Assembly (NCBI RefSeq): GCF_023277115.1
Contig: NZ_JALQCS010000001.1
Coordinates: 682,001-746,000 of the forward strand
Origin: Acidithiobacillus acidisediminis
Lineage (GTDB): Bacteria > Pseudomonadota > Gammaproteobacteria > Acidithiobacillales > Acidithiobacillaceae
Direction: 5' to 3'
Length of the DNA stretch: 64,000 nt
The translations under genes and the position numbers were made by a program. Shown piece after piece: positions 28,537 through 37,323 of the stretch. The first letter of the stretch is position 1. Every line of letters starts with the position of its first letter. The notes under the pieces were generated by a model that saw only the letters and a list, made by a program, of their open reading frames with translations, did no database searches and had not been told where the DNA came from.

Positions 28537-29442
28537 ATGCGCTGGCAAGAATATCGGAGTTTGGCAACTGGTTTGCACAGTATCGAAGACTTCTGGCGCT
28601 ATGGTCAGAGCCGATTTGCGCGTGCGGCCATTGACTGCAGCCAGGGCTATCAGCAGCCGAAGGCGGAAGCAGCCGCGCTTCTGGCTCGGCGTTTGGCGCT
28701 GGAGCCGGAAGACTTGCCCGAGCTACGCAGCGCAAGACTGACGCCAGCGGAGGGCGACTGGGTCCTCGATGCGTTCTACCAGCGCGAAATCCTGCGCCGA
28801 CCCACTGCCTATATCTTGCAGGAGGCCTGGTTTGCTGGCCTGCGTTTTTTTGTCGATGAGCGGGTGTTGATCCCGCGCAGTCTCCTCGAACCCTTCATTG
28901 AGGAAGGCTTTGCGCCCTGGATCGCGGCAACGGGTGTGCAGCGAATTCTGGAGATCGGCACCGGCTCGGGATGTCTGGCGGTGGCCCTCGCCGAGCGTTT
29001 TCCCGAGGCTATGGTCGATGCGGTGGATATTTCTTCCGCCGCCTTGACGGTGGCGGAGCGCAACGTCCGTGCCCATGGCCTTGAGGAGAGGATACGGCTG
29101 CTGGTCTCCGACCTCTTCTCGGCGCTGCCGGCGGAGCGCTATGACCTGATCGTCAGCAATCCGCCCTATGTAGACGCCGCGGCGATGGCGGCATTGCCCC
29201 CAGAATACCAGCACGAGCCACGTCTCGCTCTGGCCGCTGGTGAGGATGGGCTGACCTGCCTGGTGCCTCTGTTGCAAGAGGCACCAGAGCATTTACGGGC
29301 GGGAGGAATCCTGGTTCTCGAGACTGGGGATGCCGAGGAAGCCTTGCTGACCCAATATCCGGAACTGCCCCTGATCTGGCTGGAGCACCCTGCAGGTGGG
29401 TACGGTGCTTGCCTGCTCCGACCTGAAGATCCAGTCGCTTAG
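28537..29442 (+). CDS. prmB: 50S ribosomal protein L3 glutamine methyltransferase PrmB
   Basis: PrmB methylates a glutamine of ribosomal protein L3. The protein has the SAM-binding loop LEIGTGSGCLAVAL and the NPPYVD motif that positions the glutamine amide. The VLIPRSLLEPFIEEGF segment is PrmB-like, where the paralogue PrmC has PRPETE. The 301-residue length fits. The ATG at 28537 follows an AGGAGGG ribosome binding site. Its last 4 bp overlap the convergent lysR. Confidence 0.93.
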   Translation: MRWQEYRSLATGLHSIEDFWRYGQSRFARAAIDCSQGYQQPKAEAAALLARRLALEPEDLPELRSARLTPAEGDWVLDAFYQREILRRPTAYILQEAWFAGLRFFVDERVLIPRSLLEPFIEEGFAPWIAATGVQRILEIGTGSGCLAVALAERFPEAMVDAVDISSAALTVAERNVRAHGLEERIRLLVSDLFSALPAERYDLIVSNPPYVDAAAMAALPPEYQHEPRLALAAGEDGLTCLVPLLQEAPEHLRAGGILVLETGDAEEALLTQYPELPLIWLEHPAGGYGACLLRPEDPVA

Positions 29443-30335
29443 GCTTCGGGTACCAACACGTCGAGAAAGGCCCGCAAAGCATGGGATCCATATTCCGCTT
29501 GCGGATGCACCAGATATAGCGTCCAGAACAACCCTGTCGGCGGTTCCAGGCGCAGGGAGGCGAGGGGCCAGCGCACCTTGTCCAGGGCCTCGACCGACGC
29601 AAAACCAATGCCCAAACCCGCGGCTACCGCCTCGCGCAGGGCCTCGACGCCGGTCACTTCGACGGTATAGCTGGGTTTCAGTCCGGCTGCGCGCAGGGCC
29701 GCTTCCACCCGGCGGCGGATGCCGGAATGGGCCTCGCGCCAGACGATGGGCTCTTGCAGGATTTCTGTCCAGGTTGCGCTTTTCTTGCCCGCCAGTATCC
29801 AGGGGTGCTGTAGCGGTAGAATGGCAACCAGTTCGTCTTCGCGCCAAGGGCGCTGCTGTAGAGGCTTGGGCAGTGCCTCTGCTGCAATCGCCTCCTCGGT
29901 AAAGACCAGATCCCAGTCATTCCAGTCCCAACTCTCCAAGGGTAAGACGCCGGTCTGCAAGCGCAACTCGATGCCCGGATAGGCGGTGCGGAAGCGTGCC
30001 AAATGCTCCATGAGAAAATAGTTGGCAACGGTGCTGCTGGCGGCAATGCGGAGCTGGCCTTCCTGCTGCTGTTGTCGCTGACTGACCCAGGTCTCGATCT
30101 GCTGCAGGTCTGCCCGCAGATGGCGCAGGAGAGGGAGAAGGGCTTCTCCCGCTGGGCTAAGACGAATGCCCCGCCCCTCGCGCAGATACAGGGGCTCGCC
30201 TAGGGCGAGCTGCAGTCGCTGCAAGCGTCCAGAGATCGTCGGCTGGCTGCGGTGCAGTCGGGCCGTGGCGCTGGCAACGCCGCCCTGTTCTGCCACCTCG
30301 AGAAAGCTGAGCAGATCTTCTACTTGTAATTTCAT
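29439..30335 (-). CDS. LysR-family transcriptional regulator
   Basis: The N-terminal 60 residues form a LysR winged helix-turn-helix (LLSFLEVAEQGGVASATARLHRSQPTISGRLQRL). The remaining 230 residues fit the two-lobed effector-binding domain. It is divergent from a DHA2-type efflux gene across 92 bp that contains palindromes, the standard layout for a LysR protein controlling its neighbour and itself. The effector is unknown. Confidence 0.92.
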   Translation of the reverse strand: MKLQVEDLLSFLEVAEQGGVASATARLHRSQPTISGRLQRLQLALGEPLYLREGRGIRLSPAGEALLPLLRHLRADLQQIETWVSQRQQQQEGQLRIAASSTVANYFLMEHLARFRTAYPGIELRLQTGVLPLESWDWNDWDLVFTEEAIAAEALPKPLQQRPWREDELVAILPLQHPWILAGKKSATWTEILQEPIVWREAHSGIRRRVEAALRAAGLKPSYTVEVTGVEALREAVAAGLGIGFASVEALDKVRWPLASLRLEPPTGLFWTLYLVHPQAEYGSHALRAFLDVLVPEA

Positions 30336-30338
30336 CGA

Positions 30339-30384
30339 TGATTCCGATGAATCAGGGAAAATAAATCCATTGGATCAATATAAT
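30339..30384. promoter_or_regulatory. LysR/transporter divergent control region
   Basis: TGATTC-CGAT-GAATCA (30339-30354) is a perfect interrupted palindrome just upstream of lysR, and ATTG-GAT-CAAT (30369-30379) is a second one. TATAAT at 30379-30384 is a good -10 for the transporter gene on the plus strand, but the -35 position (GGGAAA) is poor. That is the pattern expected of an activator-dependent LysR target. Confidence 0.5.
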
Positions 30385-30427
30385 TCTTGGCGCTACCGTT
30401 TGCCAGGGATTGCAGAAGGGGGAATGA

Positions 30428-31930
30428 ATGGCAAAGAGTGCAGAAAAACTGCCTTGGCTGCTCTTCCTTGGTGTAGGGCTGGCGCTCGCCCTGGGTTCCT
30501 TCGATGGCGCGTCGGTGCAGGGAATCTTTCCCTATCTCGCTGGCGGTGTTGCCACCAGCAGCGAGCACGCGCTCTGGACGCTGACCTATTTCATCGTCAA
30601 TTGGTCCGTGGGAATCACCTTGATGCCTTGGACAAGCGCACGTTTTGGCGCCCGCCGGGTCTTTCTTGCGGCCTGCCTGTTGGCGGCGCTGGGCAGTGTG
30701 ATCAGCGCAAGCACCAGCAACCTCTGGATCCTGCTTCTCAGCCGGGCGATGGAAGGAATGGCCGCTGGACTCCTGGTCCCCCTAAGTCAGAGCCTGTTCC
30801 TTCGGGCAAGTCCCGCAGAGCGGCATGGCTTGGTCACCGTCCTGTGGAGCAACGCGATGCTCGTTCCCTTCTTCGTGGGTCCTGCCCTGGGCGGCTACCT
30901 CGCGGTCAACCTGAGTTATCGCTGGATATTTGCCCTTTCCGTACCGATCTGGCTATTGGCCGCTTGGTTGGGAACTCGCCAGATTGCAGAAGAGCGTGGT
31001 CCGCGCCCAGCGGCTTTCGACCTGCTCGGCTTTCTGCTGTTGTACGCGGGCTTGATGGCCCTGCAAATCGTCCTCGACAATGGTGAGCAGTATGGTTGGT
31101 GGCACTCGCAGTTCATCTTGCGCGTCAGCCTCCTTGCCTTGGCCTTGCTCTCTCTCTTTGCTTGGCGTGTGGCTACGGCAAGACATCCGCTGTTGCGCTT
31201 TCACTATTTGCGCCACCGCAACTACTGGCTGGGCTTACTCTTACTCTGTCTGGGTTGGGCATTGTTCATGGGCTGGGCGTCCCTGCTGCCCCTCTGGGCC
31301 GAGGAAAATCTGGGTTTCAATGGCTGGTGGGGTAGCCTCATTCTGATTCCCATCGGCCTCGCGGCGGTACCCGTGTCGACGCTCATGGATCGCTTACACG
31401 GGCTTTTCGGCCTCCGGCGCCTGGCCAGCGCCTGCTTTCTGCTCTTCGCCTTTGCCTACGGCACGGCCTATTTGAGCCCGATGATGAGTCTGGGAGATCT
31501 GTTCTGGCCGATCTTCTTTGTTGGGCTCGGCGTGGGCTCGCTCTTCGTACCGCTGACTTTGATCATTCTCTCCGGGGTGCCCAAGGAGGAGATTCCCTCG
31601 GCCAGCACCACCAGCAATTTTATCCGAGTGTTCAGCGCCAACATTGGCGTGAGTATCCTGGAAGTGTGGTGGACGCGGGGAACGGCGCTGGCGCAGGCAC
31701 ATCTGCGGGCGGATATTCGGACATCGTCTGGCTTGCCTATGCCGGTTCTGCTGCGGCACATGGAGAGTGTCGCGGCTACCCTGAGTCTCGACAATCTGCT
31801 GCGTCTCTCCCTGTGGATTGCCCTTGCAGCAGCGGTAGCGGCGTATCTGTTCCTGATCTCGCCGCGGCGTCTGGCGACGTCCGCAAGCAGCTACGTGGAG
31901 GAAGAAGAGCGAGAGACGGCTTCGGCGTAA
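30428..31930 (+). CDS. DHA2-type MFS efflux transporter
   Basis: The 500-residue protein has about fourteen hydrophobic segments and resembles EmrB/DHA2 drug:proton antiporters. The motif-C-like region reads SNAMLVPFFVGPALGGYL, and loop 2-3 carries TSARFGARRVF. It should export a lipophilic or organic compound; no EmrA membrane-fusion partner is nearby. The start is the ATG at 30428, after an AGAAGGGGGA ribosome binding site. Its last 40 bp overlap the convergent mscS gene. Control by the divergent LysR protein is likely. Confidence 0.87.
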   Translation: MAKSAEKLPWLLFLGVGLALALGSFDGASVQGIFPYLAGGVATSSEHALWTLTYFIVNWSVGITLMPWTSARFGARRVFLAACLLAALGSVISASTSNLWILLLSRAMEGMAAGLLVPLSQSLFLRASPAERHGLVTVLWSNAMLVPFFVGPALGGYLAVNLSYRWIFALSVPIWLLAAWLGTRQIAEERGPRPAAFDLLGFLLLYAGLMALQIVLDNGEQYGWWHSQFILRVSLLALALLSLFAWRVATARHPLLRFHYLRHRNYWLGLLLLCLGWALFMGWASLLPLWAEENLGFNGWWGSLILIPIGLAAVPVSTLMDRLHGLFGLRRLASACFLLFAFAYGTAYLSPMMSLGDLFWPIFFVGLGVGSLFVPLTLIILSGVPKEEIPSASTTSNFIRVFSANIGVSILEVWWTRGTALAQAHLRADIRTSSGLPMPVLLRHMESVAATLSLDNLLRLSLWIALAAAVAAYLFLISPRRLATSASSYVEEEERETASA

Positions 31931-32796
31931 CGCTGGGCATCCTGCGCGCGGGCAAAGCTGATTTCCTGACGTGGGCGGGGGATCTCGATACCCGCCTGCT
32001 CCAGGGCATCCGCCAGGAGCCAGTGGTACTCAGCACTGGTACTGCCAGGACGCATCAGCGCGTGTCGATCGACCCAGACGATCATATCGCAGTCATAGCC
32101 AGCCTCGCCAAAGGCTTTGACCCACAAGCCCGGTTTTTTTCCTTCGACGTTCAGGGTGCTGTTGGCTTGCAGTGCCGCCGCGATGACCATGTCGCGCAGC
32201 GCTTCGCGATCCGTACCGTAGGGCACGCGAAAGGGGATGTGCAGGCGCATGGTGCTATCGCTGAGGCTCCAATTGATGACTTCACCATTCACGAACTGGG
32301 AATTGGGCACCAGGATATCGATGTTGTCGTTCGTGCGGACTTGGGTGTAGCGCACGCCGAGGTGAATCACCTCGCCATGCAAGCCATTTTCCTTGATCTG
32401 AATATAATCTCCCACCTTGATGCTTTGCTCCATCAGCAAGATCAGTCCCGACGCGAAATTACTGAAGATGTTCTGCAGACCAAAGCCCAGGCCAACCCCG
32501 ATGACCCCGCCAAAGATCGACAGACTGCTGAGGTTGACGCCAATGCTCTGCAGGACGATCAGTGCCCCGAAGGCAAGAAAAAAATAATAGCCGATGCGGG
32601 AGATGGCATAGGCCAGGGAGGGATCCAGGCGTCGACTCAGGAGACTGCGCGTCAATTTTCGCAGCCAGCGGGCACCCCACCACAGGAGAATGAGCAGCAG
32701 GATCAGTTCGACAATGCCGAGTGGCTCGATCTGGATGCCGCCGGGAAATGGTATGGGGGTGCGAAACCATGTCCAGATGATTTCGAGATGCTTCAC
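31891..32796 (-). CDS. Small-conductance mechanosensitive channel, MscS family
   Basis: Three N-terminal membrane helices precede the Gly/Ala-patterned pore helix (GGVIGVGLGFGLQNIFSNFASG) and the conserved beta domain (QSIKVGDYIQIKENGLHGEVIHLGVRYTQVRTNDN, shown here only as family hallmark pieces GDYIQIKENG and GEVIHLGVRYT). MscS channels release solutes during hypo-osmotic shock. The GTG at 32796 is preceded by AGGAGA at 8 bp, so the open frame upstream of it is not used. The gene is 301 residues. Confidence 0.92.
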   Translation of the reverse strand: MKHLEIIWTWFRTPIPFPGGIQIEPLGIVELILLLILLWWGARWLRKLTRSLLSRRLDPSLAYAISRIGYYFFLAFGALIVLQSIGVNLSSLSIFGGVIGVGLGFGLQNIFSNFASGLILLMEQSIKVGDYIQIKENGLHGEVIHLGVRYTQVRTNDNIDILVPNSQFVNGEVINWSLSDSTMRLHIPFRVPYGTDREALRDMVIAAALQANSTLNVEGKKPGLWVKAFGEAGYDCDMIVWVDRHALMRPGSTSAEYHWLLADALEQAGIEIPRPRQEISFARAQDAQRYAEAVSRSSSST

Positions 32797-32839
32797 TAGG
32801 GGCGTCTCCTTGGCTCTCCTTCTCCTGCCGTCGGCCCCC

Positions 32840-32868
32840 TGACGGAAAGACCCAGCATAGGGTACACT
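32840..32868 (+). promoter_or_regulatory. Probable argS promoter
   Basis: TGACGG (32840-32845), a 17-bp spacer and TACACT (32863-32868) lie 34 bp upstream of the argS GTG. The -10 is moderate and the -35 partial. Confidence 0.4.
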
Positions 32869-32902
32869 GCAGCAAAAATTCTGTTTGCTCAAGGTTTACT
32901 TT

Positions 32903-34645
32903 GTGAAAAATTTCGTCGCCGAACCTCTCTCGCTGGCCCTGCGGGACCTGCAGCAGCAGGGAATGCTGCACGACCTGCCGGCACAACTCGACTTCGATCG
33001 TCCGCGTCAGGTCGAGCATGGTCACCTCGCCAGCAATATCGCCCTGCTCCTCGCCAAGGGCGCTGGGAAAAAGCCTCGCGATCTGGCGCAGGCCATCCTG
33101 GACGCTCTACCCGCATCCCCGTGGATCGAGCGGGTAGAAATCGCCGGGCCGGGTTTCCTCAATTTTTTCCTGCGTCCGGCAGGATTCCAGGAGGCCATTG
33201 CCCAGGTGTGCGCCGCTGGCGCTAATTTCGGTCGCCAGGATCTCGGCGCCGGCCAACGCCTGCACTTGGAATTTGTCTCGGCCAACCCCACCGGGCCCTT
33301 GCATGTGGGGCACGGGCGAGGGGCCGCCTATGGCGCCAGTCTGGCAGAGATTCTGCGCTTTTGCGGTTATGAGGTGTTCTGCGAGTACTACGTCAACGAT
33401 GCTGGCCGGCAGATGGATATCCTCGCGGCCAGTGTCTATCTGCGCTACCTCGAGGCGGCGGGGGAAGATCTCCCCTGGCCCTTTCCGCAGAGCGCCTACC
33501 GCGGTGATTATGTGCGCGAGATTGCGGCGGGCCTTCTGGCTCGGGAGGGCGTGGCCTGGCTTCCTGCCGCCTTGGACATGCCGGACCTTGCCGCCATTGC
33601 CGACGGCGACACGGCTGTCGATACCCTGATTGCCTACTTGAAAGCAGCGCTTGGAAGCGAGGGATACCTGCGTTTGCATGCCGCCGGTCTGCAGGAAATC
33701 CTGAGCGATATCCGCGCCGACTTGGCCGAGTTTGGCGTCCACTACCAAAATTGGTATTCCGAGGCCTCCCTGATGCAAGGGGGCGCGGTTGAACGCGCCG
33801 TGGAGCGCTTGCAGGCGGGGGGGTATTGCTATGTTGCGGATGGAGCGATTTGGTTTCGCTCGACGGACTTCGGCGATGATAAGGACCGGGTGCTGCGGCG
33901 CGAGAATGGTGCCTATACCTATTTTGCCTCGGATGTCGCCTACCACTTCGAAAAAACAGAGCGTGGTTTTCAGCGCTTGATCGACATGTGGGGGGCCGAC
34001 CATCACGGTTATATCCCCCGTGTCCGCGCCAGTATGCAGGCCCTGGGGGCTGATGCCAGCAGCCTTGAGGTTCTGTTGGTGCAGTTCGCCATCCTCTATC
34101 GTGGTAGTGAAAAGGTATCGATGTCGACCCGCGCCGGCGAGTTCGTGACCTTGCGCCAGTTGCGCGAAGAGGTGGGGAATGATGCCGCACGCTTTTTCTA
34201 TGTATTGCGCCGTGCCGACCAGCACCTCGACTTCGATCTGGAGCTGGCAACCAAACACTCCGAAGAAAATCCCGTCTTCTACATCCAGTATGCCCACGCG
34301 CGGGTTCATTCCTTGCGCCGGCAGGCCTCGGAGCGCGGCCTGTCACTCCCGCCTGCGGTGGTCGATCTGACGACCTTGACGGACCCGCGCGAACTGGAAT
34401 TGGCAGATCTGCTTTGGCGTTTCCCGGAGCAGGTCGCGAGTGCGGCCCGGGACCGCGAACCGCATCAGATCGCCTTTTACTTGAAGGACTTGGCAGCCAG
34501 TTTTCACACCTATTACAACGCCACCCGCATCCTGGTAGAGGACGAGGCCACCCGCTGGGCGCGTCTGACCCTCGCCGATGCTGTTGCCCAGGTCTTGCGC
34601 AATGGTCTTGGCCTGCTCGGCGTGGGCGCTCCCGAGCAGATGTAA
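32903..34645 (+). CDS. argS: Arginyl-tRNA synthetase
   Basis: ArgS charges tRNA-Arg. This class I synthetase shows the N-terminal Add1 domain ([16 protein letters not shown]), the HIGH motif as [14 protein letters not shown], and the KMSKS-equivalent loop as [12 protein letters not shown]. It ends with the anticodon-binding helical domain and the typical terminal sequence [14 protein letters not shown] at 32903 with AAGG nine bases upstream is preferred over the TTG at 32885. The product is 580 residues. A SPOR-domain gene follows after 10 bp, as in many proteobacteria. Confidence 0.96.
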   Translation: MKNFVAEPLSLALRDLQQQGMLHDLPAQLDFDRPRQVEHGHLASNIALLLAKGAGKKPRDLAQAILDALPASPWIERVEIAGPGFLNFFLRPAGFQEAIAQVCAAGANFGRQDLGAGQRLHLEFVSANPTGPLHVGHGRGAAYGASLAEILRFCGYEVFCEYYVNDAGRQMDILAASVYLRYLEAAGEDLPWPFPQSAYRGDYVREIAAGLLAREGVAWLPAALDMPDLAAIADGDTAVDTLIAYLKAALGSEGYLRLHAAGLQEILSDIRADLAEFGVHYQNWYSEASLMQGGAVERAVERLQAGGYCYVADGAIWFRSTDFGDDKDRVLRRENGAYTYFASDVAYHFEKTERGFQRLIDMWGADHHGYIPRVRASMQALGADASSLEVLLVQFAILYRGSEKVSMSTRAGEFVTLRQLREEVGNDAARFFYVLRRADQHLDFDLELATKHSEENPVFYIQYAHARVHSLRRQASERGLSLPPAVVDLTTLTDPRELELADLLWRFPEQVASAARDREPHQIAFYLKDLAASFHTYYNATRILVEDEATRWARLTLADAVAQVLRNGLGLLGVGAPEQM

Positions 34646-34655
34646 GACTGGGTCC

Positions 34656-35453
34656 ATGCGCGACTACAAGGATCACAGCAGCCGCAACCCAGCGCCGGAG
34701 TCCGCAGCGACGCCGATGCGGCAGGTGAAGCGCACGCGGCCGCAGGTCCCTGCGGAGGAAGAAAGCGAGCCTGTTCCTCCGGAAAGACGGCGCGGTCATG
34801 GGTGGATCTGGCTGATTCTTATCGCCCTGCTCTTGCTGAGCGGGGCAGTCTGGTGGTGGATCGCCAGCCTCCCCATGGCCAGCGGCCAGCTTGGTCTACT
34901 TCCCCAGGCGGCGAGTAGCGCAGCTACCCAGAGTGTCGTTCCCCGTGTGACAGTTAAAAAAGCAGAGTCGGCCGTGGTGACACCCGTCGTCGCGCCCAGC
35001 GTGTCGGCCACTGCCCTGATTACATCGGCCGTGGCGGTGAGCAGCAGCACAGCCTCGACGCAGAGTGTGCAATTCAATTTCTATCATATTCTGCCACAAA
35101 TGAAGGTGGATATTCCGGCGGACATCCTGGGTAGCGGACCGGGCATCCCCAGCGCGGAGACGAGCAGCGTTGCCGTCGGTGAGCCGGTTCGCATTCAGGT
35201 GGGTGCGCTCAACAATTTTGCCGGTGCGCAGGTGATTCAGGAGCGTCTGGCGCTGCTCGGCATTCCCAGCCACCTGGAAAAACTGCAGAGCGGCGCTCAT
35301 GCGCAGTACTACCTGGTCTTTACCCGCCGTTATGCTTCCTCCAGCGATGCCCAATCGGCCCTGGCCAAGATCCGTGGCATGGGCATCACCCCCGTGTTGC
35401 AGCCAGTCGTGGCACCGGGGCTCAGTGCGCCGTTGGCATCTCCAGCGCCTTGA
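34656..35453 (+). CDS. SPOR-domain membrane protein (FtsN-like)
   Basis: The protein has a short charged cytoplasmic start (MRDYKDHSSRNPAP), one membrane helix (GWIWLILIALLLLSGAVWWW), a long Ser/Ala/Val/Thr-rich periplasmic linker, and a C-terminal SPOR domain (residues about 185-255; VRIQVGALNNFAGAQVIQERL). SPOR domains bind denuded septal peptidoglycan. The layout and the position after argS match FtsN-type division proteins, but FtsN itself is poorly conserved, so I do not assign the symbol. Its 3' end overlaps the convergent ybjN-like gene by 32 bp. Confidence 0.87.
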   Translation: MRDYKDHSSRNPAPESAATPMRQVKRTRPQVPAEEESEPVPPERRRGHGWIWLILIALLLLSGAVWWWIASLPMASGQLGLLPQAASSAATQSVVPRVTVKKAESAVVTPVVAPSVSATALITSAVAVSSSTASTQSVQFNFYHILPQMKVDIPADILGSGPGIPSAETSSVAVGEPVRIQVGALNNFAGAQVIQERLALLGIPSHLEKLQSGAHAQYYLVFTRRYASSSDAQSALAKIRGMGITPVLQPVVAPGLSAPLASPAP

Positions 35454-35886
35454 TCGCGGCGCTGGCGCTTTCTTTGCCCTCGGCCACGGCACGTAGCCCG
35501 GGGAGATAGTGATTGCACGTTTCCACCGCTGCCAAAAGGTAGCTTTGCAGTAGCTGGATATCCAAACAGGACTCTGGTAACTGCACGCTGCTCTTGCAGT
35601 TGAGTTCCAAGTCATCCCAGTCCAGCTCAAAATTGCCGATTGGCAAACCGTAATTGGCGCGGGTCAGGAATTCCGCAAGGGCAGGCAAGTGAGTGGCCGA
35701 CAACTCCAAGCCCTGTGGGCGCACATAAAAGAGGATGCGTTGCAGTTCGGCATGAACGTGGCAATAGATGTCGAGGGTGCCGTTGGGGACCCCCACGGCA
35801 CAGGTAATGACCGGATAATCCTGCAAGGTCTTGGCATTCCAACCTAAATGACGAAACAAGGCCTCGGCGGCCTCCAAATGCTTCAC
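35422..35886 (-). CDS. YbjN-domain protein
   Basis: The 154-residue protein fits the YbjN family, whose fold resembles type III secretion chaperones: HLGWNAKTLQDYPVITCAVG, LDIYCHVHAELQRILFYVR, and FLTRANYGLPIGNFELDWDD are the typical blocks. YbjN members are linked to stress and motility control, but the molecular role is unclear. The start is a GTG at 35886 that overlaps the rsmA stop (GTGA), with AAGGAG seven bases upstream inside rsmA. It is therefore translated together with rsmA. Confidence 0.8.
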   Translation of the reverse strand: MKHLEAAEALFRHLGWNAKTLQDYPVITCAVGVPNGTLDIYCHVHAELQRILFYVRPQGLELSATHLPALAEFLTRANYGLPIGNFELDWDDLELNCKSSVQLPESCLDIQLLQSYLLAAVETCNHYLPGLRAVAEGKESASAAIKALEMPTAH

Positions 35887-36701
35887 GATGTCGCTCCTTT
35901 CTGTGCGAGTGCCTCGGCGAGGCGTTGGAAAGCTGCAAAATCCAGGGTTTCTGCCCGCGCCGAGGGAGAAATATCCAGCGCCTCCAGCATAGCGCTATCG
36001 CAGACTCCCTTGAAGTTGTTGGCCAGGGTCTTACGCCGCTGCGCAAAGGCGCGGCTCACCACCTGCGCAAAAGGCTCCAAGAGCGGCCTGGGCAGGCGCG
36101 GCGGCCGATGGGGGGTCAGGCGCAGAAAGGCCGAGTCCACCTTTGGAACGGGACGAAAATTTCCCGGGGCGACGGGAAACAGGATTTCTGCCTGTGCCTG
36201 GGCCTGTACCATGAGAGACAGGCGGCCATAGGCTGCATCCCCCGGTCCTGCCACGATGCGATCGGCCACTTCTTTCTGCAACATGAAGTGCATATCCTCT
36301 ATAACATCGATCTGTGCCAGAAGATGAAAAATCAGTGGAGTAGAGATGTTGTAGGGGAGGTTGCCCAGCACGCGCAGGGGGCGCCCGATCTCCTCGGCAA
36401 GGTGCCGATAGTCCACCTGCAAGGCGTCGCCGGCAATGATTTGCAAACGCTCAACCGGGGCCAGGGCGCGCAAGCGCGGCAGGAGATCGCGGTCGAGCTC
36501 AATCACGCGCAAGGGCTCCGTGCCCCGATCGTTGGCGGACAACAGTGCTTCCGTCAGGGCACCGGGGCCGGGACCGATCTCGAGCAGGGCATCCCGCGCT
36601 TGCGGTGCGATAACGGAAACGATCCGCGCCACGATGGCCGGTTGTACCAGAAAATTCTGGCCAAAGCGTTTCTTCGCCTGGGGCAACTTCGCTGCTTGCA
36701 A
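35883..36701 (-). CDS. rsmA: 16S rRNA dimethyladenosine transferase RsmA (KsgA)
   Basis: RsmA dimethylates A1518 and A1519 of 16S rRNA during small-subunit assembly. The sequence starts MQAAKLPQAKKRFGQNFL, has the SAM loop EIGPGPGALTEALL and the catalytic NLPYNIST motif, and ends in the small helical domain (AFAQRRKTLANNFKG). Length is 272 residues. pdxA, often its neighbour, lies two genes away on the same strand, separated by an inserted plus-strand HNH gene. Confidence 0.96.
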   Translation of the reverse strand: MQAAKLPQAKKRFGQNFLVQPAIVARIVSVIAPQARDALLEIGPGPGALTEALLSANDRGTEPLRVIELDRDLLPRLRALAPVERLQIIAGDALQVDYRHLAEEIGRPLRVLGNLPYNISTPLIFHLLAQIDVIEDMHFMLQKEVADRIVAGPGDAAYGRLSLMVQAQAQAEILFPVAPGNFRPVPKVDSAFLRLTPHRPPRLPRPLLEPFAQVVSRAFAQRRKTLANNFKGVCDSAMLEALDISPSARAETLDFAAFQRLAEALAQKGATS

Positions 36702-36765
36702 TTTGCGCTGTCCTTTATGCTATATTGCGTTAACGCCCCAGCGGGCGCTAAGCAACGGAAAGCCA

Positions 36766-37320
36766 ATGCATCTCGTGCTTCGTCTCGATATCAGCGGCCG
36801 GCCCATGGCTTGGGAAACCTGGGAAGAGGCTGCTGCGCACTATGCACGCGGTAATGTCGCGTGGACCCTGGGCGATCCCTTTTTCACCGCCCACGGTGGC
36901 CTTTCGCGTTGCAGTGGCGAGACGTCGGTTCTCGACATCCATCCGCTGATCGCCGTGCGCGGACGCCATCAGGGCAAGATTCGCCCCCCGGCCCTGAATA
37001 ACCCCACCCTGTTTCATCGAGATCGTCACCTTTGCCTCTACTGCGGAGGAAGCTTCCCCCAACGCGATCTGACCCGCGACCACATCATTCCCCTCTCCCG
37101 CCGGGGGCGCGACATTTGGACCAACGTCGTAACCGCCTGTCGTTGGTGTAACAGCCGTAAGGACAACCGCACCCCGGAAGAGGCTGGAATGCCCCTCTTG
37201 GCGGTCCCTTTTACGCCCACCTGGGCGGAATATCTGCTGCTCAGTAATCGCCGTATCCTTGCTGATCAAATGGAATTCCTGTTGGCGCAGGTACCCGTTT
37301 CGCGGCAGCATGTTTTCTAA
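36766..37320 (+). CDS. HNH endonuclease family protein
   Basis: This 184-residue protein has a central HNH zinc-finger nuclease motif: CLYCGG, then TRDHIIPLSRRG, NVVTACRWCNSRKDNRTPEEAG. The metal-coordinating histidine, asparagine and four cysteines are all present. Substrate and role are unknown; many stand-alone HNH proteins of this shape are chromosomal housekeeping genes rather than restriction enzymes. No methylase, phage or intron sequence is adjacent. It starts 64 bp from rsmA (divergent) and ends 3 bp from the convergent pdxA. Confidence 0.85.
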   Translation: MHLVLRLDISGRPMAWETWEEAAAHYARGNVAWTLGDPFFTAHGGLSRCSGETSVLDIHPLIAVRGRHQGKIRPPALNNPTLFHRDRHLCLYCGGSFPQRDLTRDHIIPLSRRGRDIWTNVVTACRWCNSRKDNRTPEEAGMPLLAVPFTPTWAEYLLLSNRRILADQMEFLLAQVPVSRQHVF

Positions 37321-37323
37321 CGG

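Noticed and set aside
33107-34799. Two long minus-strand frames opposite argS
   Set aside because: Low-complexity Arg/Pro/Gly-rich translations without motifs, while argS is certain on the plus strand.
36766-37320. HNH gene as part of a restriction or anti-phage system
   Set aside because: No methylase, helicase or other defence gene is nearby and neighbours are housekeeping genes.
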